Assembly (NCBI RefSeq): GCF_965363235.1 | Contig: NC_134838.1 | Coordinates: 997,001-1,061,000, forward strand | DNA length: 64,000 nucleotides | Source: Mytilus galloprovincialis | Lineage: Eukaryota > Mollusca > Bivalvia > Mytilida > Mytilidae | Reading direction: 5' to 3' | In this document: one piece after another, positions 37,421 to 49,489 of the stretch | Layout: the number at the start of each line of letters is the position of its first letter | How positions within the stretch are numbered: the first letter of the stretch is position 1 | Position numbers and translations under genes: made by a program | Notes under the pieces: model-generated | The model's database searches: none | Seen by the model: only the letters and a program-made list of their open reading frames with translations | Told to the model about the DNA's origin: nothing

Positions 37421-39834
37421 ACATATGTATGTTCGATATGTACTGGTAGATAACTTATCTTCAAATCGGTACTTTAGATCTTTTGTATTTTGTAGATAAG
37501 TTTCATGGCCAATGTACAGGGAAGCATTTTCCTACTAATTTTAACACAGTCTTGTGTTGTGCTTTTAAGTCAGGAACAAATTACTTGTAATTATGAGATA
37601 GTCGTTTCTTGCTATCCACGAGATAAAATATGACACAGAAATTTTGTTAGTCTTATGTGTGTGTGTGGTTTTTTTCAATTTTGGTTTATTTATATGTTAC
37701 GGAGTTTTGTGTGACGTTCTTTTCGCTAAACTATATATAGTTATAACATTATTGTATTGAATACCCCCCCCCCCCCCCTTTTGCGTTTAAGACCCATCGG
37801 TGACCATAGGTTGTTTTTCTGCTCTTTTGTCGGGTTGTTGTCTCTTTTTATAACACATTTCCCGTTTTCATTCTCAATTCTATTGAAGTTAATAAGCTAC
37901 TATACGATATGAGTTTAGCTAATTGATAAAAGCCATACAGTAACTTATACGGTTGCACGAAGATAGTGAGAAAGCGTCATTTCAAAAGCAGATCCTACAT
38001 TTTGTTTGTATCTACGTTATGACAACGAACTTAAATCATGTCTGAAAATAAAATCTCGGAAATGTCATATTTATTGACCCTTTCCTGTTTTTAATAAAAT
38101 AATACAAGCTTCAAGCATCGTTTCCACCATACATCCACCTCGAATATCCACAGGTATATAGCCTGAAGCTGACATGTTAATTGTTATACAAGTACCTGTT
38201 CAAAGCTAATAATTTTTATCGTTTTGTGAAGAAATTATTGACTTTTTATTTAATAATGTTTCGGTTCAATGAATTTTAACTCAGTTGAAGAGCTTGGGAT
38301 AAAATAAAATGACAAGGCAATTCTATAAACAGCAGTTTATTTTCATTTTATACAAGAATACTGTTGTATTTAAATATATATGTTAGTTTCGATTATTTTA
38401 GTCATCAACAAGTTTCTTTTTGACGGCGAATGTAAATTTATATCATCATGGTAAAACGTGTCTTAAAAGGTGCTAACTTTCTAATGTATTGTGCGCACAC
38501 ATTATTCGTATATTTAGTTTTTACGAAATTAATAACAGAAACTTGGTTTTGAAGAAAAATCTATAATATCTGATTTTAACTTGTCGTATCAAGTGGTCGA
38601 ATTCAGTGGTGTATTCTTTATGCTGTTTTATGCACTGTTAAAGTGCGACGAAATGGAATTGTTCTCCTTTATGATTGTGTATTCAAATTATGTGTCAGAA
38701 AATAGCCTTAAAAAGGTTGTAAAAATATCGTTACGAAAAAGAGCCAAAAGGACCAGTTAAAATGCAGCTAGTCACTGGGAGAGTTGTCTCATTGACAATC
38801 TGCAATCATACAGCTACTGCTGAACTTTTTTTTTTTTTTTACCAAATATGAATAGAAACTATTTAATCCCATTAATTAAAAAGGGATTGTGTATTGATAA
38901 AACACTTAGTTGAACGTGCATCGATCTGCATCTATTTGATACAATGCGTTAACTTTTAGATTAATTTACGATCATTGCATTCTCATGCTTTATTTAATAT
39001 CGGTTATAAGCACGTGATAACAAACACAAACAAAAACTTTGAATATATAATTAACTTCAATAATAAAAACGTGAATTTCATATTATTTATTGTTTTGTAA
39101 TTCCTTCAGCCCTAAACCAAGTTAATACAAAACGTCGTTTCCACTAAATATAACATGAATTATTATGTCTCAGCATGACTGTATAAACAAGATTGTGTAA
39201 CATGCTTCTATCTGTTTACACAAACAATGTATCCTGTTGTCAAAAAGAAATTGATAGAATAAAAACTTAAAATCGCCTACTTTTAAATCAAATTTGGTGC
39301 AAGGAGACAATAACCAATTTAAAAATAAACTACACTACATTAAACTATAACTTTTCATCTTTCTCTTGGTCACAACAGCTAAGGAATGTCATCAGTAAAA
39401 GTATTTTATTTATTTTTTCAAAGCTGACCACTTTCCCTAAAAATGACATTTTCTGTAAGAATAACGGCAAATGTAAGCCATTTGACATCACTGTATGAAA
39501 AATCTAAATTTGTTGCATGAAGTTTAAACATTATTTTGAAATAGTTTATATCATTAAAAAGAAGACACATTAAGGATTATGGTGATCACAACAGCTAAGA
39601 AAAGAACTGAGAAGAAAATTGAATATCGTCTGTTAAAGAATATTTTCCATATAACTTCTATATAACGATTGTCTCCATGTAGGGTATCTGAATTCACGCA
39701 TGCGCAATGTCGACCGGACTGATTCTTGACAATGCATGGCAGAAACCAATAGAGTGAACGTAAAGCTTGAAGTTAGGAACACTTCAAGCATATACAGATG
39801 GATCTGATCCATTATTTGGTACCATGTAAAAATT

Positions 39835-40045
39835 GGGCATCGTCCATTTTATTTTGAGAACCTTGCTATTACATTTGGGCATCGTCCATTTTATTTTGAG
39901 AACCTTGCTATTACATTTGGGCTTCGTCCATTTTATTTTGTGAACCTTGCTATTACATTTGGGCATCGTCCATTTTATTTTGAGAACCTTGCTATAAAGC
40001 TGGGCATCTTCCAACTTTATTTTGAGACCCTTGCAATCAGATGGA
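39835..40045. repeat. 42-bp tandem array inside the LTR element, about five copies
   Basis: The unit starts 'gggcatcgtccattttattt' and recurs at 39835, 39877, 39919, 39961 and 40003, the last copy diverging. Because 42 is a multiple of three, short frames stay open across it on both strands. It is flanked by the related phrases 'cagatggatctgatccat' and 'cagatggacccgatccat'. Confidence 0.9.
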
Positions 40046-40644
40046 CCCGATCCATCTTCGGTGGCACAACGTCTGTGTTACCGTTATCAACAACGTTGGA
40101 TTGCAGAAATAGAACCCGGTGGTACACGTCAAATGTGCCACTGTGAGATCAACACTGGTGGACATTGCCTGGTAAAACTTTTCATGTTAGATTTTAACAT
40201 TAGCTATGCCGTTACCGTATATGCCGTACCACTGATTCTGAAGCCTACTTGTCAAGAAGACCTCAAGTCGCGTCCGCCAAAAGATGTACCTGATTCCGAT
40301 GTGTGTTTGTGTATGCGTTAAACAGTGACATTTATTAAAAAGGGATATTATGTATTTGAAAGACATTTAATCTGACGACGTTAGTTATCAAATGTTATTC
40401 CATATAGTATATGGCATATACATTTGTTTTCGAAGGGAGGAGGAGGGTAGCAGATTAGTGAAGTGGTCTCCATTGAACAGATTGAACTGTCTCAGAATTT
40501 GGATTTGACTTATATATATTTGATTTAATGTTTACATGACTGTTGAAACTTGCGTTTTCAGTGCAGCAGATACATCAATTTGATAGATATTTTAGTGTGA
40601 AGACCTTATTGATGAAATTTTTCGTTTGTCTTAGGGGGGAGGAA

Positions 40645-41243
40645 TGTAGCAGACAGAGTTATTAGTTAATTTTTAGCTCCCTTTGGTAAAACTCTAAATT
40701 TCATATTTGATGTATTTCATTGTTAATTAATTTACATGAAGCTTATTAAGGATATATTTGTTAAATAACATAGCTTTTGCTATTTTAATTCATTGGTTAA
40801 AGATATTTATTTAAATTGTAAAGTTTAATATTTGCATCGTTGCAAATTCTTTGGTTACCTTCTGGGAGAAATTTATATATTTTATATAACTAGTTTTAGA
40901 TTCTTATTTTGAATGCTCTGAGGACTGACATTCAGTCCAACCAAGGAAAGCCAGGCTTTCCAAACAAGTATCCATTAAGTGAGTGCATTTGCTACATGCC
41001 TCCATAGTACGAGTTAATTAGAAGTCATTGAATGCTCCATTTCTACACTTTTGGCTTTACTTAATAAAAGTTGTACTTTGTTGAATAAATTATATATTGT
41101 TTTCAGTTTTTGGTTTTCATTTACTTAGATATATTATAGCGCATCACTTTTGGCATCAGTTGTTTTCCGCACACATCAGTTTACAAACTAGAATTAGCTG
41201 TGGTCCGCATCCCCGAATCTTAGGCAGAATTGTTCCTGCTACA
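40645..41243 (+). repeat. 3' LTR
   Basis: The same 599 bp as the 5' LTR with about four differences; preceded directly by the polypurine tract. Downstream sequence resumes with the ATAG duplication. Confidence 0.95.
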
Positions 41244-42437
41244 ATAGCAACAAGACGCCACAGAAAGAAAACTATATTCAAGTTCCATAATATATAGGTA
41301 TACAGTAACATTGACGGAAAGATAGACCTGTATGAGTCTGGAAAAATTCAGATGAAATCACACTTTAATATTGAATTCGTTATATTTGCGGTTTCACTAA
41401 TTAGCGACAACAAGAATTTTAGCGACAAGAAGCGACAACAAGAATTATTTTAGCGACAACAAGCGACAAGAAACTATTTAGCGACAAGAAAACATTTTTT
41501 TTAATTAAGATTAATTATTGCAATAAATATTAAAAGAATATGCAAAAGAAAATAATTTTAGCGACAAGAAAGTTAAAATTGATAGAAAAAAATGAAACAT
41601 TATTTACATAATATTTTATCATCTATTTTGAATAACAGCCAGTATTACGTTTAATTATTGTATTATGAGATTACTTTTCCTTGTGTTTTAGAACATATTA
41701 TTTATCTTATAATTTGTTTTTTAAAACTCTTTTCGTGCAATATATATTAAGCTCGCAAAATGAATTATTTGTGCATCATTGTCCTGAAAATATTGACACA
41801 AATTGTGAAATACAAAGAACTGAAATCAAACAGGAGGAAAAGAAAATTGAAATGTGAATGTTTTCATCTTTTTATTTGTTTATTGCCTCATTAAACGATA
41901 TTTATCATGTTTATGTATATTGATTGAAGATGAAAGGAAATTAATGACAATCTTGGGTTTTCAACAGGTGTTCACTATTTACAATGATTGTATATTCTGG
42001 CGCGTGCAATTGTATAGTCTGACGCGTGTACAAAGTTGAAGGTGTTAATTGGATGTTATTGTAGCAATAAAACAGGGGGCACGCGACTCGTTAATCTCAT
42101 TTGATGTTCCACATGTTTGCTTATCAAAATGGGACCACCATGTACAAAATGTATAAATATTATGTTAGATAGGAATGTACATATTACTAAATAATGACTA
42201 AAAATAATTTAAATTTTTTTTTTTTTTTTTAAATATATGGACCCCAAGGTAGAGCCACGTGTTCTTTAAAACTGAAGGATTTTTATATATGTAAGATTAA
42301 ATTCAGTGTTCCTGAAGCAGAATTAAGAAATCTCTATTTACGAATAAGTTATATTTTTTTGTTATCACAAAACTATATGTATTTGCTCTTTCATTCCATC
42401 TATTGAAATAAACATTAAATATTTATGAAATTTATTA
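41244..42437. other. Former upstream flank of RPN1; no gene seen
   Basis: After the LTR element the native sequence resumes. Around 41400-41570 is a simple repeat built from 'agcgacaacaag' and 'agcgacaagaa'. The rest is AT-rich, with a T run near 42215, and no coding or transposon signal that I can recognise. Distal RPN1 promoter elements, if any, would now lie here, more than 6.7 kb from the gene. Confidence 0.5.
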
Positions 42438-42629
42438 ACACTTAAGATGAGCATGTGAAGAGTTGTCTCATTGGCAATCATACCCGTTACCAGACCTCAT
42501 CTACAACTACATCTATACTATTGATCTGCAGTGGAAATCCGTAACGCAGATACTGCTGTGCAAACGTCAACCTGCGTGCTCAGTATTTACAAGTGCAATT
42601 AAAATTGGATAAAATCAGGTGGTTTCTGT

Positions 42630-45600
42630 TTACAGCTGTAGTCTCCGAAGCTGCTGCTTGAAGCATTCCAGAGATGTAGCTAGGAAGGCTTCAGGAGGCA
42701 GACTGTTCCAGTCGGTGATGGTGCGTGCATGGTATATAGCTGTATTTGTAGGCATCTGTGGAGGTACTGATCTGAGTAAATTTTTCTGGATGGTATTGTC
42801 TAGTTGAGGTAGATGGTCTTCTCACGTACATGTATGATGGTATGTTGACTACCGCCTTTCCATGTGTGGCTTTGTAGAACATGCTCAGTCTACTAGATTT
42901 CCGTCTAGATTCTAGCGTTTGCCATTCTAGGGTTGTCATGATGTTTGTTACTGTCCCTGGTTACCGACTGTATGTTGATGTCGAAAATCTGGCAGCTCTT
43001 CTTTGGACCATTTCTAGTGAGTCAATGTGGTGTTTTCGATATGGGTCCCAAACTGTGGAGGCGTACTCAAGATGTGGGCGCACTAGCGATGTATAGGCCT
43101 GCGCTTTGATGTCTTGTGGACACTTCCAGATGTTGCGTCTTAGGAATCCTAGTACTCTGTTGGATTTTGTGATGACTTTTTTGATGTGAGGATCCCAACT
43201 GAGATCTTCTGATAATTCGACTCCGAGGTATGGATATTGGTGGACTGTGGATAGTTGTTGTCCCATCATTTCATACTCTTCTATTGTTCGGTTTTTCTTT
43301 CTCGATACTCTAAGTGTGAAGCATTTAGCTGGATGGAATGTCATCTGCCATCTCTCCGCCCATTTGGTTAGTTCCGTCAGATCGTGTTGAAGCTGTAAAC
43401 TGTCCTCACTACCCTTGATGGGTCTATATAGTAGTGAGTCGTCAGCGAATAGGCGTAGGGTTGATTTTTATGATATTGTTTCTCCCATATATATATATAT
43501 ATATATAAGGAAACAAAGTGGTCCCAATACTGTACCCTGTGGAACTCCTGATCGTACTGGTTTGTTCTCACTGGCTTCTCCATCTAGACATACTCTCTGG
43601 TGTTGCTGAGTGAGCCATGCCGAAATCCATAGTAGGGTGTTGGATGTTATCCCATAGTATGACATTTTCATTAGGAGTCTTTGATGAGGAACTTTATCAA
43701 ACGCTTTCGAGAAATCAAGGATTAGCATGTCTATTTGTCCTCGAATGTCCAGTTCTCTTGCAATTGTTTCGATGGTGTTGATAAGTTGTGTTTCGCATGA
43801 TCGATTACGTCTGAATCCGTGTTGGAAGTCGGATAAGATTTGATGTTCTTCAAGATGTTCCATGATATGCTTATAGATTATGTGTTCCATGACTTTGCAA
43901 CATATTGTGGTTAACGATACAGGGCGGTAGTTCACTGCTTGACTTCTGTCCCCCTTTTTGTAGATGGCTGTGATATTTGATTGTCGCCAGTCTTCTGGAA
44001 CTTCTCCACTGTTATCATGGTTATAGGACTGTTCATAGATTTTTGTGAGGAACGGCGCAATCTCGCAGTGTGCTTTTTTCAGGATTCTTGTTGGTATTTC
44101 ATCTGGACCGTTTGCTTTTGTTGGGTCTAGGAGTTTCAGCTGTTTCTCAACCCCTTCCCATCTGATATGCAACTTCTTGATGTTTGGAGTTATACTGGTT
44201 CCCATATTTGGCATATTTTTTGGTATCCTCTGTCGTGAATACACTATCGTATTGAGTGTTCAATATTTCTGATTTTACTTTGTTGTCGATAACATGCTCT
44301 TCGAGGTTGTTCTGGAGTGGTGATATTCCCATCATGTCTTTTTTCCTTGATTTTATGTATTTCCAGAATTTTTTGCCAAGGTTTGGTTTAGTGTTTTCTT
44401 CGTCCTCTTGATTTAGGATTTGTCGAACGTAGTTGTCGTGGGCCTCGTTCGTTGTCTTCTTAACAAGGTCTCTCATCTGTTTATATTTGTTCCAATTTTT
44501 CTTAGTGTTGTGTTTTTTAGCAGCATTGTATCTTCGCTGTCTGCGTCGTATCAGTCTTTTGATATGTGTGGATATCCATGGCACATGTTGTTTACTACCT
44601 ATGGTTTTCTGTGGGATGAATTCTTTAGTTGCTTGTAGTATGATGTTTTTGAAGTATGTCCATTTTTCTTCTACAGTGTTTTTTTCCATGTTGTTCATTC
44701 TGTTTTCAAAGTTGTCTCGGATGTTTTCTTTGAGTCCATTCATATCGCCCTTTTTAAAGAGGTGCACCATTCTTGGTTTCTTTTTTGATGTTTTGGCTTT
44801 CATATCTATATGTGCCATGACTACCTGGTGGTCACTCATTCCAGGATGTACTTCGATTTTACTTACAAGTCCTGGATTGGTTGTCATGAGTAGGTCTAGT
44901 ATGTTTTGTCCTCTAGCTGGTTCATTTACCATTTGGTTCATGTCGTTGTTATTCGAGATTTCAATAAGCGTTTCATTTAATGCTTTTCCATACTTTGGGT
45001 TAGGATTTACAGTGGTTGTTTGCCAGTTGGTATGTGGGAGGTTAAAATCTCCTCCTAGTATGACATTTGGAAGGTTTTGGCTTATATCCATAATGCAGTT
45101 AATAGATTTTTCAAGTTCTTCAAGTTTTTCTATGTCGCTGCATGGCTGTCTATAGAAGGTACCTATGTATAGGGGTTGTCGTCCCTGGGTGTTGATCTTA
45201 CATCATGCTGTTTCACACTCACTTCCAGTCAATATTTCTGTTGTAAGTGGCGGATTCAGAGGGGGCGTAGAGGGCGTACCCCCCCCTTTTTTTGCTTGGA
45301 CTTTTTTTTTTTTTTTTTGTAAATTGATCAGACTAGACTTCTTGAACTTTGCCATTTCCCATGTATTTAATTTTTAAACGATAATTCTTTACATAAAAAG
45401 ATAGTTTTCGCTGGCACTTTTTACTAATTGTCTAGGTCATATGATTTGCTATGGTGGAGGTGACCAATGTGTCGAAAAAACGTCACTCAGTCATTTTGAA
45501 ATTCAAATTACAGTAACACATTGCTAAGGCTGAGGATGACAATCATGACACCTTCAAAGAGACACAGGATTGAGCAAGAACTGATTGACTTCTATTTCAC

Positions 45601-46960
45601 TATTCCACCAAACAGAAAGTAAAACTCTATAGACTATTACACTCTCATGAAAAAAAACTCTTAAACAAAAAATCTTGCCGTATCTGGATTGAAAACACTA
45701 GTCTTGTTCACTTTTTTGCTATTGGAAACGAAAATTTCCAACAAAATTATTCAGCATTAAATGAACATGATGAATACAAACGGGCGTACTTTTTTGTGGC
45801 CGGGGTTTGCATGTTTGACCGTCATGTTTGTTTCGCCGGACTTATATATTGAACACCTTTTTTTCAAGACCAGACTGCTAACTGTCTGCTGGGTGTGGCC
45901 TTTATGTCTCCGTTTGTCGACCGTCATCCATAAACTCGTTGTCATTTCAGACTCATTCGTAGCATTTGGTTGAAACCCCTCACTTCCCGTAATTTTGTTG
46001 GGTGAACCATATAAACCAAACATTTGGATAAGAACTGCTTGTTTGTCTGTTTTAACTCGTGTCGGTTGTATTGTAAATTTCATCGAATAGCCCGGCGTAT
46101 ATCTAGTTTACAACAAGAAATCTGTGAGGTTATGATAAATTAACTTACAAAAAAACGGCGATAATTTCCATATCTATTTTACTGACAAGTCCAACATCAA
46201 ATATATCAGTACATAGCTTTGGATCCATACTTTAATTTTTTGATAGACAATTAATAGGGAGAATACAGCATTAAAAAAAAAACGTTTAAAAAGTGCATAT
46301 TACACTTATTTTATGTTTTTATAGCCCAAAAAAGGTCCCAAAATTTTTTCTACTCGCTCCGCCCAGCAATCTTTGAAATCTTCGCTCCCCTTCCAAAATC
46401 CTGGATCCGCCCCTGGTTGTGATGTAGTTGTTATCAACAGCTATAAATACGCCTCCTTCTCCTAGTTTTCTGTCTTTTCTGTATGGATTCTGGAAATACT
46501 TCGCTACTGGCTATAGTGTTGTCCAGGTGAGATTCTGTCACAAGTATGATGTCTGGTTTGTGTACGTGTTTCAATCAGGTTTTGAAGTTCTACCTTTTTC
46601 CTGTCGCTAATTAGGCTTCTGCAGTTTACAACCATGATTTTCATTTGGTTGCGATTATAATAAGTTGTATGTTGGTGGGTGATGTTTTCAGCTGGAATTT
46701 CATTATCATTCTCAGAGTCAGATAGTGTTTCGAATGAGTTGCTGGTACTCACTGTGTTTGATTCATTCATGAAAAAAGAATCGGTGAATGTCAGGAGTCT
46801 GCATTGCGGACATTGAAATACTAAGCTATGGATGTTCTGAAATTTCTTGTAGTCCTCTTTTGTGAGACCGTCACATTTTGCATGTACCCATGTATCGCAT
46901 TCATCGCATTGTAATCCTTGGTGATTTTTGGCTACAGGTTTACTACAAATGGCTCATGGG
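42630..46960 (-). pseudogene. Endonuclease/reverse transcriptase ORF of the LINE
   Basis: Order on the minus strand: zinc finger with QCDECDTWVHAKCDGL and QCPQC, preceded by a TGA where the first Cys would be expected; endonuclease start MKIMVVNCRSLISDRKK, then a frame change; after the inserted element, ILGGDFNLPHTNW and MSDHQVV (endonuclease catalytic blocks); reverse transcriptase with NYRPVSL, GFRRNRSCETQL, DFSKAFDKVPH, GVPQGTVLGP and FADDSLLY; and C-terminal RPHLEYASTVWDPY and DWNSLPPEAFLA. Between GVPQGTVLGP and FADD a TA microsatellite (about 43487-43507) replaces a few codons and shifts the frame. The Asp pair of FADD lies at about 43438-43443. Confidence 0.9.
45245..46415. mobile_element. 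Non-autonomous DNA element inserted in the LINE
   Basis: The left end AAGTGGCGGATTCAG pairs with the right end CTGGATCCGCCCCTG, except the outermost base. The flanks carry GTTGT (45240-45244 and 46416-46420). Removing it rejoins the endonuclease reading (VFIAVDNNYITT then EILTGSE). Next to the left end is a 'cccccccctttttttgcttg' tract. No transposase is seen; the 108-codon minus-strand frame inside matches nothing I know. Ends match the small element at 55454-55617. Confidence 0.88.
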
Positions 46961-47394
46961 TATCGTATGGGTCCAGGGTTCTGTTGGATATCCCCAGAGA
47001 GAATAATCAATGAAAAGAGTCCAAATGACTGTGTTGATGTTTTCGAGCAAGGCAAGGCGAACCCTCGAGTATTTTAAGTTGCTCTTTTTATGAAGGCCAA
47101 TTGACATGTACCATTCTAAAATGGGATCTTGGTCTAGCCAGATAGTCGTTGTCTGGAATAATGTTGACTCTATATTTCTGATCTCATCGCTATATTGGTC
47201 ATTTTGTCTTTTATATGTATTTATGATGAAGATGATGGTAAGTAGTTTATCATGTTTATAGCAGAACATGAAAAAGTGTAAACTTTTTAATTCGGTCATT
47301 ATCTAGGTTGTTTATATATTGCTATATGATCAAACATGGCGGATAGTCGGCACAGCTGACCAGTGTTTACAAATGAAGAAATACCAATTTTTTT

Positions 47395-47533
47395 TTTAAA
47401 CACTTGAATATAAATTTATTGCATTAAAGCTGTTAACAATAACCTTACCGCTACAGCTTTAACTGTAAGGTACCCTGAAATTGTTAGTATCTATAAGAAC
47501 AGGACGCAATAAATTTATATTCAAGTGTTTAAA
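47395..47533. repeat. Hairpin at the 5' end of the Penelope-like element
   Basis: Arms 47395-47422 and 47506-47533 are perfect 28-bp inverted copies ('aatataaatttattgc' / 'gcaataaatttatatt'). Inside the loop is a second pair, 'taaagctgt' and 'acagcttta'. Penelope elements often carry inverted repeats and ribozyme motifs at this end; I did not see a hammerhead core here. Confidence 0.9.
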
Positions 47534-47555
47534 ATACTCTTTTTTTAATTCAGTA

Positions 47556-49163
47556 ATGAAGATAGTTGATATTCGAATACAACATTTTAAAGAACATTTT
47601 ACCCTCAACAAAAACTATAAAAACCCTATTTCGCGTATCAAAAATAAACTAACAGAACTAGCCAAGGAATTTGTTTTTGTCCCGGCTGATAAAGCTGCTA
47701 ATAATATCATTATTGTTTGACGTAAATTTTATATAGAGGTTCTGCAAAAGGAAATCACGAATTCACCAACATTCCAACTGACTTCATTTTCAGAAAACGA
47801 CATCTGTAACAAACATAAACTTTTAGCTACTTCTTTACAAGCAGAACCAAACACAATGAAAGTCCCAACTATGTACTGGCTTCCGAAGCTGCACAAAAAA
47901 CCTTACAAATATAGATTTATTTCATCTTCCAGCCATTGTTCAACTACTAAATTGTCTGTTTTACTTACTAGTACACTTGGTACAATAAAAAACCTGATAA
48001 TAAATTGTTCAAATAAGGCCTTTGAAAATAGTGGAATTAATTACTTTTGGAGTGTCAAAAACTCGTTGGAAGTACTTGATAAATTGCATGCATATATTGG
48101 TGATTTTGAATCTGTTCAAAGTTTTGATTTTTCTACCCTATATACCACTTTGCCTCATATTCTTATTAAGAAAAAATTCACATCCCTAATTAACTGGGCA
48201 TTTAAAAAGTCGGAATGCGAGTACATATGTTCAAACTCTTTTAGATCATTTTTTAGTAGCAATAAACAAAAGAACTATGTCAATTGGACATGCTTTGATA
48301 CTATTTATGCACTTGAATTTTTACTTGATAACATTTTTGTTCGCTTTGGAGATTCCGTATATCGTCAAGTTATTGGAATTCCAATGGGGACTAACTGTGC
48401 ACCACTTATTGCGGACCTGTTTTTGTATTGTTATGAGTTACAATTTATGACTAAAATTAGCAAAGACCCATCAAAACAACATTTGATACAAAAATTTAAC
48501 AATACTTTTAGATATTTGGATGATATATTGGCTCTAAATAATGACGACTTCAGTATGTATACTAAAGAAATTTATCCTGTAGAACTTACTTTAAATAAAG
48601 CTAATGATAACAATGACCACTGCCCTTTCCTCGATCTTGATATCTATATCATAAACGGGAAGCTTAATACAAAAATTTATGATAAAAGAGATGATTTTTC
48701 ATTTCCTATTGTTAATTATCCATTTTTAGATGGTGACGTTCCCTTGTCACCATCTTATGGTGTTTATATATCTCAACTTGTACGATTCGCTCGTGTATGT
48801 AACAATGTATTAGATTTTAGCGAGAGAAATTTATGTATTACTGAAAAATTATTACACCAGGGTTTTCGATATCACAAACTGGTCAAAACATTTACTAAAT
48901 TTTATCACCGGTATAAGGAAATAATTCGTAAATATAACTCAACATGCAGACATCTTATACGTTCAGGTATTTCACATCCAAAATTTTATGGAAATATTCT
49001 TTATAAAGCACAAAAATGTCAGTATTCTCCTCAGAAACTAACAAAACCTTTAAATAGACTTATTAAAAGGGGATATAGTTACGATACTGTTGTCAGGTCA
49101 TTAAAGATTGCATATTTTGGCTTTAACATTGATTCACTGATAGGGTCTTTGCATCGGAACTAA
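47556..49163 (+). pseudogene. Penelope-type reverse transcriptase
   Basis: A single frame of about 535 codons, with one break in its N-terminal part. Motifs in order: FVFVPADKAANN, YWLPKLHKKPYKYRFI, SFDFSTLYTTLPH (first catalytic Asp block), GIPMGTNCAPLIADLFL, FRYLDDI (catalytic DD) and CPFLDLDIYI. This pattern, with PKLHK upstream and a YLDD core, is characteristic of Penelope-like elements rather than LINEs or LTR elements. The C-terminal part (RLIKRGYSYDTVVRSL) ends without an endonuclease. Confidence 0.88.
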
Positions 49164-49489
49164 ACACATTTATTTCTAAAAAAAACAGTTGTTGGCATGA
49201 CACGGGTTATGTTCTTCTCATATATTTTATGATAGTATGATACTAAACCCCTAACGGGAGGGATTGTACCTGATATTCATATGATGAAGACATAATCTTT
49301 CAATCAGTTTAATTGAGGTCTGGAGCTGGCATGTCAGTTAACTGCTAGTAGTCTGTTGTTATTTATGTATTATTGTCATTTTATTTATTTTCTTTTGTTA
49401 CATCTTTTGACATCAGACTCGGACTTCTCTTGAACTGAATTTTAATGTGCGTATTGTTATTCTTTTACTTTTCTACATTGGCTAGAGGT

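Larger units (their letters stand above)
34489..41243 (+). mobile_element. LTR retrotransposon, Gypsy-like Gag, no pol recognised
   Basis: Two 599-bp LTRs (34489-35087, 40645-41243) begin TGTAGCAG and end CTGCTACA. By eye they differ at about four positions, so the insertion is young. The flanking duplication is ATAG (34485-34488, 41244-41247). A polypurine tract (aggggggaggaa) abuts the 3' LTR. Directly after the 5' LTR, 'tttggtagtgcgggtgg' may be the primer site; its tRNA is unassigned. The internal region holds one Gag-like ORF (35293-36090) and about 4.5 kb without recognisable protease, reverse transcriptase or integrase, but with host-type repeats (37131, 37770) and a 42-bp tandem array (39835). 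It therefore looks like a structurally whole, non-autonomous element that would depend on another element for enzymes. Confidence 0.93.
42438..47340 (-). mobile_element. Non-LTR retrotransposon (jockey/CR1-like), broken
   Basis: Read on the minus strand: an N-terminal PHD-like zinc finger (about 46960-46785), an AP-endonuclease, a reverse transcriptase and a C-terminal domain ending at TAA 42630, then about 190 bp of 3' UTR. A DNA element of 1.17 kb (45245-46415) splits the endonuclease. The 5' limit is uncertain; a leader with a 118-codon frame (47299-46943) may belong to it. The 3' end runs into a 'tatgattgccaatgagacaa' fragment. Several frame breaks show it is inactive. Confidence 0.9.

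Noticed and set aside
40022-40321. 99-codon frame downstream of the 42-bp array
   Set aside because: Starts inside the tandem array, resembles no retroelement domain, and is not supported by any splice or start context.
44433-45155. Plus-strand open frame of 240 codons
   Set aside because: It lies exactly antisense to the LINE endonuclease region (GGDFNLPH on the other strand) and has no pattern of its own.
45757-46083. 108-codon minus-strand frame inside the inserted element
   Set aside because: No recognisable domain; likely accidental in a non-autonomous element.
47393-47560. Hammerhead ribozyme at the Penelope-element end
   Set aside because: I looked for the CTGATGA..GAAA core in the hairpin region and did not find it; only the inverted repeats are supported.
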